DNA of 12,415 nt from Pseudomonadota bacterium (GTDB taxonomy: Bacteria; Pseudomonadota; Gammaproteobacteria; Burkholderiales; Eutrophovitaceae): the NCBI GenBank assembly GCA_002704665.1, contig PAHB01000077.1, positions 1 to 12,415 on the forward strand, read 5' to 3'. Numbering within the stretch: position 1 is the first letter of the stretch; each line of letters begins with the position of its first letter. Both the position numbers and the translations under genes were made by a program. The notes under the pieces are model-generated. The model searched no databases, was not told where the DNA came from, and saw nothing but the letters and a program-made list of their open reading frames with translations. Positions 1-6,795 of this stretch are shown piece after piece.

Positions 1-612
1 CTATTTCATTTCCATAGCCACTTTGAAAGCTGGGCGGTCGCTAATTCTTTTTACGTAATCCTTTAGCTCTTTTAGTTCATCCGACATACAACCCAAGCGA
101 TTTGCCATAAAACAAGCGTGACCAAGCATAATGTCTGCCGCAGAGAAATCTCCAATCAAGTACCCATGGTCCGCTAACGCGTCATTAATCGGCGCTAAAG
201 ATTTACTAAGCAAGCGTTGCGCCTGTCCTAGCACCGTCTCATCTCGGCGCTCCGGAGGTAAAATAATAGTATGTACAACAACCGTATTCATTGGAGGCAT
301 AACCATCCCCTCGGTGTAGTGAAACCATTGCAAGTAAAGAGGAAAATTTTTTGAATCTACCGGTGGCTTCAATCCCCCATTTTTATGCCTCTCTAGGATA
401 TAATCCACTATAGCGCCTGATTCATAAATTCGCACATCTCCATCCTCTAGAACTGGAACCCTCCCTAAAGGATGCCTTTGTCTATGGGAATCCGATTTGA
501 GTTCTTTCGGATGAAAAGCCATTTTATTTATATCGTACTGCAGTTCGAGTTCTTCTAGCAGCCACACTATCCTTCCCGCTCTGGAGTTTGGAGCAAAGTG
601 AACTTTTAGCAT
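1..612 (-). CDS. glutathione S-transferase family protein
   Basis: Complete 203-residue protein of the soluble cytosolic GST fold, expected to bind glutathione and conjugate or reduce electrophilic or peroxidised compounds. The N-terminal thioredoxin-like domain (about residues 1-78) has a Ser/Arg active-site region near residue 10 (PNSRAGRIVWLLEEL), the cis-proline segment HPLGRVPVL (47-55) and the glutathione-contacting ESGAI motif (64-68). The all-helical C-terminal domain carries YLIGDFSAAD (151-160), whose S157-x-x-D160 is the N-capping box conserved in GSTs. Length is normal for the family. The ATG at 612 is preceded by an AGGGA ribosome-binding sequence. It is separated by 132 bases from the next minus-strand gene, so it may be its own unit. 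The substrate cannot be read from the sequence; the family call is secure. Confidence 0.9.
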   Translation of the reverse strand: MLKVHFAPNSRAGRIVWLLEELELQYDINKMAFHPKELKSDSHRQRHPLGRVPVLEDGDVRIYESGAIVDYILERHKNGGLKPPVDSKNFPLYLQWFHYTEGMVMPPMNTVVVHTIILPPERRDETVLGQAQRLLSKSLAPINDALADHGYLIGDFSAADIMLGHACFMANRLGCMSDELKELKDYVKRISDRPAFKVAMEMK

Positions 613-685
613 TTTTTCCCTAACAGTTAATTAATTTACATGTCCGAAGTATACCAACTTTTGGACTTATTAGCTTAATCGACAA

Positions 686-706
686 AACCCCAAAAGCTCG
701 AGGGTT
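686..706 (-). terminator. possible weak terminator hairpin
   Basis: Read on the minus strand, AACCC and GGGTT form a 5-bp stem around an 11-base loop and are followed by two more T residues. It lies about 40 bases downstream of the stop codon of the beta-barrel gene. The stem is short, so this is a tentative call. Confidence 0.25.
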
Positions 707-744
707 ATCGCAGGACAAATGAATATTGAAAAAAACATTCCAAC

Positions 745-1659
745 TTAAAATTCGTATTCGATGCTCCATTTCAAAGCTTGATTTGGAGTCGTGGAATTTA
801 ATCCAGTAAAAACTCCTAACCCAATAGTCAATTTTTGACCCGTTGCTTTGTCCGTTCGAGGTGGCTTCAAGTAGATTACTGGCCCTGCCCTATGCTGATC
901 ATGATCCGTGAAAAAACTAGATTCTTCCGCTTTCTCGCCAGTAGACCCTAACCGATCGATAGTTCCATACGCTTCAAACCCAAATTGAAAGTCATTTGAG
1001 TATTTTTTTAACATCTGGATAGCATACGTGAAATCTATTTTTTCATCTTTCTCTAATCCTCCAAAATGTTTAACAAAACCTGGGTTTACTACATAGCTCC
1101 AACTTGCGTTTGCTCCATTGAAAATCGGGCTTAGGACAAAAGAGTCTGCCTCGTCATCTTCGAGAGAATGTTGTATTTCCACTAAAAAACCAATTCCAGA
1201 TTTAATGCCTTTAGGCGGCATTAAAACGAATACAAATTCAGCTGCAATTTCCTCTAGCTCAAGCGCGTCAAAACTATCGCGTGATGCATGTGAAATATTT
1301 TCGCCATCTAAACGAGATTTTTCGAACTCAACTCCAAAGCGATAACGGAGTTTGTGACTTAATCCAACCTCAATCTCAAGCGCATGGCGGTGCTTAGATA
1401 TCGAGTTGTCATCATAATCATATTTGTTTTCACCATCTTTTTTGAACTTGCGCGAAGGCTCTCCAAAACTATGAGCATTCTGACTTTGAAACTCCCACTC
1501 TCCTTTGTCTACCTCTAGATCTTTTACCTCGAATTGATTAATAGCAGGCCCTGCAAAGGCCGAACTCAGATTCAAGAAAAGCACAAAACTGGCAATTTTA
1601 GCTAGCACACCAAGATCACCCAGCCCAAAGGCCCCTTCAGATGAAATATTAGTGTTCAT
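745..1659 (-). CDS. secreted, probable outer-membrane beta-barrel protein of unknown function
   Basis: 304 residues; I do not recognise a named family. A hydrophobic stretch at about residues 18-34 ends in SSAFA before G37, which looks like a signal peptide with cleavage after A36. The mature part has no hydrophobic helices but shows alternating polar and aromatic strand-like segments (for example residues following HRHALEIEVG), and it ends in a phenylalanine (WSIEYEF). A C-terminal aromatic residue in a final strand is the usual sorting signal for BAM-inserted outer-membrane barrels. The ATG at 1659 has no clear Shine-Dalgarno sequence and gives a long N-terminal region. A GTG at 1608 (residue 18), preceded by GGGTGA, would give a more typical short signal peptide and may be the true start. 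It follows the DUF2177 gene by only 9 bases, so the two are very likely co-transcribed. Confidence 0.7.
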   Translation of the reverse strand: MNTNISSEGAFGLGDLGVLAKIASFVLFLNLSSAFAGPAINQFEVKDLEVDKGEWEFQSQNAHSFGEPSRKFKKDGENKYDYDDNSISKHRHALEIEVGLSHKLRYRFGVEFEKSRLDGENISHASRDSFDALELEEIAAEFVFVLMPPKGIKSGIGFLVEIQHSLEDDEADSFVLSPIFNGANASWSYVVNPGFVKHFGGLEKDEKIDFTYAIQMLKKYSNDFQFGFEAYGTIDRLGSTGEKAEESSFFTDHDQHRAGPVIYLKPPRTDKATGQKLTIGLGVFTGLNSTTPNQALKWSIEYEF

Positions 1660-1668
1660 TAAAAGGGG

Positions 1669-2073
1669 TTAATTAGAAAAAAACTTGACAAGCATGTATC
1701 CACCTGCTGCAGACAACCCTGTTATAAACATACCCCAAATTAAATCAACGACAACCACTTTTATCGGCCAGTTATTGAGTGTTGCATAATTTGTGATTTC
1801 ATAGGTTCCATAACACAGACCACCCAATAAAACTCCGTACCCTGCTGCTACCCAGAGGGATTCTGCCCTAAGTCCAGGTAGCACAGCTATTAAAACGATT
1901 CCCAAAACGTAGAAAATATAAAAAATGCCCGCAGCCACCATATTCGGGTTGTCCAGAAGCAGGTGTCCCAACTCATTTTTATAAAAGTTTTTTGTTATGT
2001 ACATCAACCAAACCACGTCTAGCGTAAAAAACACGACTGCTGCCCCAAAATACGCTAAAAGATATTTACTCAT
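1669..2073 (-). CDS. DUF2177 family inner-membrane protein
   Basis: 134-residue integral membrane protein with four predicted helices at about residues 4-26, 46-66, 71-91 and 105-127. Family features are visible: LDVVWL in helix 1 (Asp19), FYKNELGHLL just after it, the GTYEITNYATLNNWP segment (89-103) and the Asp110/Trp113 pair (DLIWG). The biochemical function of DUF2177 (COG4852) is unknown. Such genes are often found near CFA-synthase, DUF1365 and flavoprotein clusters, as here, where that cluster is divergent. The start is set at the ATG at 2073 because a strong GGAGGGG ribosome-binding site sits just upstream. An in-frame TTG at 2130 would add 19 charged residues that the family lacks. 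It is first in a two-gene unit with the beta-barrel gene. Confidence 0.87.
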   Translation of the reverse strand: MSKYLLAYFGAAVVFFTLDVVWLMYITKNFYKNELGHLLLDNPNMVAAGIFYIFYVLGIVLIAVLPGLRAESLWVAAGYGVLLGGLCYGTYEITNYATLNNWPIKVVVVDLIWGMFITGLSAAGGYMLVKFFSN

Positions 2074-2161
2074 ACATCCCCTCCAGTGTTCCCCTAAAAA
2101 TATTTTTGTTCGCTCAACATTTATGGCCAACTAGGTGCATCATGAGTCACAAAAGTAATAC

Positions 2162-2167
2162 TATAAT
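2162..2167 (+). promoter_or_regulatory. putative -10 box for the flavoprotein cluster
   Basis: A perfect TATAAT lies about 50 bases before the TTG start of the oxidoreductase gene, in the divergent region between two transcription units. No good TTGACA-like -35 element is found 16-18 bases upstream, so a plain housekeeping promoter is not established and an activator may be needed. Confidence 0.35.
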
Positions 2168-2181
2168 GTCAAATGATGTCA
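2166..2181. repeat. ATGTCA direct repeat, 10-bp period, possible operator
   Basis: ATGTCA occurs at 2166-2171 and again at 2176-2181, which places the two copies on the same face of the helix. The first copy overlaps the last bases of the TATAAT box, so a protein bound here could control the cluster. Short repeats of this size can occur by chance in A+T-rich DNA. Confidence 0.3.
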
Positions 2182-2218
2182 TAATTTGAAATAAGTTCAT
2201 ATCAAAGCGGAAAAAAAA

Positions 2219-3481
2219 TTGGCTGAAAATAACATAGCAGTAATTGGCAGTGGAATATCGGGATTGTCAACTGCTTGGTTACTTCAACAAAAACATAAAG
2301 TAGTCTTGTATGAGTCAAAATCTCATCTTGGAGGACATACTAATACGGTCGATATAACAATCGACGGAGTCACGTTTCCAGTGGACACAGGTTTTATAGT
2401 TTTTAATGACAAAACTTATCCAAGCCTTTTGCAACTTTTCAAAAATTTAAAAATAACAAGAACCAAAAGCGATATGTCTTTTAGTTACAGTAACCCTCAG
2501 CAAAATATTTATTGGTCAGGGAAAAACATTAAGAGTCTTTTTGCTCAACCAAAAAACCTTGTTAACCTAAATTTTTGGAGAATGCTCGTCGATATTCTCC
2601 GATTCAACTCATTCAAGCAGCAGCTACTCACCGAAAAGAAAAACCCGGGATATACCGTAGAAGATTTTCTTCGTGAGTACGGTTTTAGTCGCAGCTTCCG
2701 CGATTGGTACCTTCTTCCCATGGCAGGAGCTATTTGGTCTTGCTCGCCCGAGGAAATAAAGTCTTATTCATTATTATCATTTATAGAGTTTTTCGACAAT
2801 CATGGACTCTTGCAGGTAACAAATCATCCCCAGTGGTATAGTGTTCGGGGCGGAGCTCGAGAGTATGTAAAAAAAATGGAGCCCGAGATCTCGGAGATTG
2901 TAAAATCTACGAAGGTCGTTAAAGTCAAAAAATGTAAGAGTGGTATCGATGTTGTTGATGAATCTGGTCAATCGCGTAACTTTTCTCATGTCGTGCTTGC
3001 GAGCCATGCGGATCAATCGTTAGCAGTTTTGGATAAACCTTCTCCTCTAGAGCAAAGCATTTTAGGGAAAATTAAATTTGCCAATAACGAGGCAGTGTTA
3101 CACACTGATGAAAGTTTACTTCCAGAACCGAAAGTACTCCATTCGGCATGGAACTTCTATGCAACCCCCGGCAAGAACAACATGCCAAAAGTATCCGTTA
3201 GTTATCTCTTAAATCTCCTACAGGAGCTTCCGACGAAAAGAAAAATCATGTTGACCTTAAATCCCAACAAAAAAATAGCAGATAAATTTGTGCTTGACCG
3301 ATTCAAGTATTACCATCCTGTCCTAGATGGCGAGGCAAGAAAAGGCCAAATGGAACTCAAAAAAATACAAGGTGTAAATAACATCTGGTACTGCGGGGCT
3401 TGGACGGGAAATGGATTTCACGAAAGTGGACTTAAGTCGGCCTTGAAAATCGCCAAACAATTTAATATTTTTATGCCTTAG
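2219..3481 (+). CDS. FAD/NAD(P)-binding oxidoreductase (COG2907-like)
   Basis: 420-residue soluble flavoprotein of the amine-oxidase/phytoene-desaturase superfamily. The N-terminus carries the Rossmann dinucleotide motif GSGISG (10-15) and the ribose-binding Glu32, followed by LGGHTNT (37-43), which is typical of FAD-dependent desaturases and oxidases. VDTGFIVFNDKTYP (55-68) and MAGAIWSCSPEEI (168-180) are signatures I associate with COG2907. The C-terminal YCGAWTGNGFHESG (391-404) closes the FAD site. The start is TTG at 2219, the only possible start between an upstream in-frame TAA and the Rossmann motif. The ribosome-binding site is weak (GCGGA). It heads the five-gene cluster, 28 bases before the DUF1365 gene. 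By analogy with flavoproteins that work with fatty-acid methyltransferases, it may oxidise or reduce the modified acyl chain; that role is inferred. Confidence 0.88.
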   Translation: MAENNIAVIGSGISGLSTAWLLQQKHKVVLYESKSHLGGHTNTVDITIDGVTFPVDTGFIVFNDKTYPSLLQLFKNLKITRTKSDMSFSYSNPQQNIYWSGKNIKSLFAQPKNLVNLNFWRMLVDILRFNSFKQQLLTEKKNPGYTVEDFLREYGFSRSFRDWYLLPMAGAIWSCSPEEIKSYSLLSFIEFFDNHGLLQVTNHPQWYSVRGGAREYVKKMEPEISEIVKSTKVVKVKKCKSGIDVVDESGQSRNFSHVVLASHADQSLAVLDKPSPLEQSILGKIKFANNEAVLHTDESLLPEPKVLHSAWNFYATPGKNNMPKVSVSYLLNLLQELPTKRKIMLTLNPNKKIADKFVLDRFKYYHPVLDGEARKGQMELKKIQGVNNIWYCGAWTGNGFHESGLKSALKIAKQFNIFMP

Positions 3482-3509
3482 TCAAATGATAATAATCGCT
3501 GTAAACTAG

Positions 3510-4274
3510 ATGACTTTTAGAAAAAAAATACTTTTTGGGCATATCGGACATTCCCGTTTAGCTCCGAAAAAGAACAGTTTCAAATATCGTGCTTTTTTTT
3601 TCTCACTACCCCTTTCATCAATTAAACACAAAGAATCCAAATTCTTTTCAATTAACAAATTAAACTTTTTCTCTTTATGGTTTAAAGATTATGGAGATCA
3701 GACCGCCGAATCGCCGATTAATTGGGTTCGAAAAATACTCAGCCAACATAGCTTGGAAAACATAAACGGCGAGATTATTCTACAAACGTTACCACGGATA
3801 GCTGGTTACTCTTTCAATCCCATTTCTTTTTGGTTCTGCTACGATGAGGGTAAAATGCTAAAAGCCATTGTCTGTGAAGTGCGAAACACCTTCGGTGAAA
3901 GACATAGTTACCTATTGACGGAGCCTGACAACGGCGCAATAAGTGACAAAACCTGGTTTATAGCTAACAAGGCTTTTCACGTTTCACCATTTTTCAGTGT
4001 TGATGGAACATATCATTTTAGATTCGCCATATCGCCCAAAAGCTGTAATATTACAATCAACTATCTAGTCAATAACCAAATCAAACTTAAGACCTTTATA
4101 TCAGGAACTTATCAAGAATGGAATGATTGGAACCTAATACACGCAGCACTAGTCTATCCGTTTTTGACAATAAACATCATTTTTAAAATCCATTGGCAAG
4201 CCCTTAAATTGTGGGCAAAACGAGTGCGCTACATAAAAAAACCACCACCACCAGATAAGGCAGTCACACGATGA
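3510..4274 (+). CDS. DUF1365 family protein
   Basis: 254 residues. The family is recognised from GHIGHSRL (10-17) with FKYR (24-27) near the N-terminus, SFNPISFWFCYD (101-112) in the centre and EVRNTFGERHSY (123-134). DUF1365 (COG3496) has no established catalytic activity. Its genes are almost always next to a COG2907 flavoprotein and a CFA-like methyltransferase, which suggests a shared lipid-modification job. The short hydrophobic region near the C-terminus (about residues 208-222) could touch the membrane. The ATG at 3510 lacks a clear Shine-Dalgarno sequence, which suggests translational coupling to the upstream gene. The stop codon overlaps the start of the next gene in an ATGA arrangement. 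Confidence 0.9.
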   Translation: MTFRKKILFGHIGHSRLAPKKNSFKYRAFFFSLPLSSIKHKESKFFSINKLNFFSLWFKDYGDQTAESPINWVRKILSQHSLENINGEIILQTLPRIAGYSFNPISFWFCYDEGKMLKAIVCEVRNTFGERHSYLLTEPDNGAISDKTWFIANKAFHVSPFFSVDGTYHFRFAISPKSCNITINYLVNNQIKLKTFISGTYQEWNDWNLIHAALVYPFLTINIIFKIHWQALKLWAKRVRYIKKPPPPDKAVTR

Positions 4275-5482
4275 TCGGCAAACACCCGTCTAATCAAAAG
4301 TATCCCCCGCGCGAAGGGGAAATACTGCTCAGTATGCTATCCAGAATCCAGCGAGGTTCAATTGAAATTTGTCTTCCTAACAAAAACAAAATACTCTTCT
4401 CAGGAGCAACTACAGGAATTCACGGGCAAATAACGATAATGAACTGGAAAATGGCCCACATGGTTATAACAAGGGGAGATATTGGGGCCGCCGAAAGCTT
4501 TATCGCGGGCTTCTGGGAGACGCCAAATTTGGCGGATTTGCTCACACTAATATCGCTTAATAGAGAATTTTTGGAGGACGCGGTCTATGGGTCGTGGATT
4601 GACCTAATCAAATACAAAATTAAAGATTTTTTTCGACGAAATACCAGAAAAGGCGCCAAAAAAAATATCCACGAACATTACGATATCGGAAATAAATTTT
4701 ATGAGATATGGCTAGACGAAACGATGACATACTCCTCAGCGATTTTTCCGAAAAACACCAATCAAAAAACTTTATCCGAAGCCCAGACCGATAAATATGA
4801 CCGGATCATCAAAGCTTTGGGTATTCAACAACAAAGTGCTGTTCTGGAAATAGGGTGCGGCTGGGGAGGATTTGCTTTACATTGTGCGAAAGAGCGAGGA
4901 GCGCGGTTGGACGCTATCACAATCTCGGATCAGCAGTACCGCTATGCGAAAAACAAGATTTCGAACGAAGGATTAGATCAACAGGTAAATGTTAAATTTT
5001 GTGATTACCGTGAATTGAGAGGACAGTACGATTTTATTGTCTCGATCGAAATGTTTGAGGCAGTCGGAGAAAGCTTTTGGCGGCCGTATTTTGAGACTTT
5101 GAAACGCAACTTAAAGCCAGGCGGCCGAGCTATTATTCAAACCATAGTGATCAAGGATAATTTGTATCACAAGTATAGAGACACTACAGATTTTATAAGG
5201 CAGTACGTATTTCCTGGAGGTGCGCTGCCCTCACCCTCAATTTTTAAAACAAAAGCCAACTTATTGGGACTAGAGATTGCAAGAGAGTTTTCTTTTGGCC
5301 ATGCATACGCCACCACTATTAAACATTGGATGAAGCGATATTTAAGCAACTTAGATACACTAACTAAAATGGGATTCGACAATAATTTCCATCGCCTCTG
5401 GATATTCTATTTGAGTTATTGCCAAGCGGGTTTTAAGGTTGGAGATATAGACGTGGTTCAATTCGAACTGGTCAAACCCTAA
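4271..5482 (+). CDS. CFA-synthase-like SAM-dependent fatty-acyl methyltransferase
   Basis: 403 residues, close to the usual family length. The N-terminal part (about 1-125) is the lipid-binding domain. Then come HEHYDIGNKFYEIWLD (134-149), the SAM-binding glycine loop LEIGCGWGG (192-200), VSIEMFEAVG (257-266, with the conserved Glu263) and FPGGALPS (314-321). The family transfers a methyl group from SAM to the double bond of unsaturated acyl chains in membrane phospholipids. Compared with E. coli Cfa as I recall it, Cys139 of the TYSCAYW segment is Ser155 here (TYSSAIF) and His266 is Gln290 (IIQTI), whereas Glu263, Ile292 and Tyr347 are kept. Two bicarbonate ligands are therefore changed, and a product other than a cyclopropane is plausible. 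It overlaps the DUF1365 gene by 4 bases. Confidence 0.9.
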   Translation: MIGKHPSNQKYPPREGEILLSMLSRIQRGSIEICLPNKNKILFSGATTGIHGQITIMNWKMAHMVITRGDIGAAESFIAGFWETPNLADLLTLISLNREFLEDAVYGSWIDLIKYKIKDFFRRNTRKGAKKNIHEHYDIGNKFYEIWLDETMTYSSAIFPKNTNQKTLSEAQTDKYDRIIKALGIQQQSAVLEIGCGWGGFALHCAKERGARLDAITISDQQYRYAKNKISNEGLDQQVNVKFCDYRELRGQYDFIVSIEMFEAVGESFWRPYFETLKRNLKPGGRAIIQTIVIKDNLYHKYRDTTDFIRQYVFPGGALPSPSIFKTKANLLGLEIAREFSFGHAYATTIKHWMKRYLSNLDTLTKMGFDNNFHRLWIFYLSYCQAGFKVGDIDVVQFELVKP

Positions 5483-5508
5483 CAACAAACTCACAGTGCC
5501 CTCCTAAT

Positions 5509-6795
5509 ATGGCCAATGGAATTAAAGATTTTAATGTGAGGTACGGAGTGCTAGCGTTGCCTATAGCCATGGTAGCTCTACCTATTTACATTTACATACC
5601 TAAATTCTACGGACATGAGCTTGGGATACCCATAGAGGTCGTGGGATTGATACTGCTATGTATGAGAATCTTTGACGCAGCACAGGACCCTTTTATTGGC
5701 TTTTTGAGTGACAAACAGAGCAGAAAATTTACAAGAAAACGTATAATTCTTATTGGATCTCCATTTCTCATTATTGGCTTTCTGGCTATTTTCAACCCGC
5801 TGACGGCATCCTCTAGCGGACACGCAGTTTGGCTGTCTATTTCGCTGATCGTCGTGTATTTTGGGCTAAGTGTTGTCTACATAAATTACCTCGCTATTGG
5901 CACTGAATTGGGTCAGAGTTCGCATGAACATACCGAAATTGCTGGCTCTAGAGCATTTTTCGGTGTAACCGGAATTATTCTAGCTCTAATAATTCCCGAA
6001 GCTCTTTCTAGCCAATTTAACAGCCAAGCCCAAGGCTTATCAGTTTTTAGTACTGCGTTTTTACCCTTTTTTCTCATCAGTTTACTCATTTTTTCACGAG
6101 TTAATTGTCGAACCGCTGTCGTTGCCTCGGAGAAACGACGGGTATTTTCGCAACTAGTTGCGCCTTTTTTAAACACTCGTTTCAAAAAATTACTAATTGT
6201 TTTCATATTTAGTGGCTTGGCGAATGCAATCCCAGGGCTCCTGATTTTATTTTTCGTAGAAGATATTTTGCAATCAAAAGAACTGAGCTGGCTTTTTGTT
6301 TTGATCTATTTTTTATCAAGTGGACTTGCCATACCACTTTGGACTTACATGGCCAAAAGATTTGGAAAAAAACTAACTTGGCAAATTGGAATGGGGTTAG
6401 CGATTTTTTCTTTTTTTTGGGCATTTTTTCTTGAACCCCATCAGACTATTATTTTTGCTCTAATTTGCGTAATTTCGGGAACTGCAAACGGATCAGACCT
6501 GACAATTCCTTTCTCTATTCTATCGGATCAAATAAAACAAGATAACAGCAAATTGATTCCTCAAACAAACGCCGGCTACTTCGGAGTCTGGCAATTTGTA
6601 GAAAAAACAAACTTAGGAATAGCCGCTGGCCTTTCACTACCAATTTTGGGCTTGTTAAATTATCAACCGGGTGAACTAAATAGCAATAGGGATGCACTTC
6701 AATTAATGTATGCTATTGTTCCTTGCGTTCTAAAGTTTTCAGCGATGGTATGTTTAATAGCACTTAAAATCGAAAAAAATAATTATGAAAATTAA
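5509..6795 (+). CDS. MFS transporter, GPH/MelB-type (MFS_2)
   Basis: 428-residue inner-membrane protein with about 12 hydrophobic helices. The N-terminal half carries RIFDAAQDPFIGFLSD (53-68). It matches the MelB motif in which an Arg and two Asp residues four apart (here Asp56 and Asp60) form the cation site, so the protein is probably a Na+- or H+-coupled symporter of the glycoside-pentoside-hexuronide family. The same superfamily includes the vertebrate lysolipid transporter MFSD2A. The substrate is unknown; its place between a lipid methyltransferase and a dehydrogenase suggests a lipid or fatty-acid derivative over a sugar. It starts 26 bases after the methyltransferase stop, without a clear Shine-Dalgarno sequence, and its last 11 bases overlap the SDR gene. 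Confidence 0.88.
   Translation: MANGIKDFNVRYGVLALPIAMVALPIYIYIPKFYGHELGIPIEVVGLILLCMRIFDAAQDPFIGFLSDKQSRKFTRKRIILIGSPFLIIGFLAIFNPLTASSSGHAVWLSISLIVVYFGLSVVYINYLAIGTELGQSSHEHTEIAGSRAFFGVTGIILALIIPEALSSQFNSQAQGLSVFSTAFLPFFLISLLIFSRVNCRTAVVASEKRRVFSQLVAPFLNTRFKKLLIVFIFSGLANAIPGLLILFFVEDILQSKELSWLFVLIYFLSSGLAIPLWTYMAKRFGKKLTWQIGMGLAIFSFFWAFFLEPHQTIIFALICVISGTANGSDLTIPFSILSDQIKQDNSKLIPQTNAGYFGVWQFVEKTNLGIAAGLSLPILGLLNYQPGELNSNRDALQLMYAIVPCVLKFSAMVCLIALKIEKNNYEN

Noticed and set aside
2074..2130. N-terminal extension of the DUF2177 gene to a TTG at 2130
   Set aside because: The ATG at 2073 has a strong GGAGGGG site and starts exactly where family members start; the extension is charged and unlike the family.
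2174..2197. Possible RpoE/ChrR-type ECF sigma promoter (TGATGT followed by TAAGTT)
   Set aside because: The spacing of 12 bases is too short for known ECF promoters, and the -35 match is imperfect.
4271..5482. Naming the methyltransferase gene cfa
   Set aside because: Two of the bicarbonate-binding residues appear changed and the gene context differs from stand-alone cfa, so the symbol would imply an activity that is not shown.
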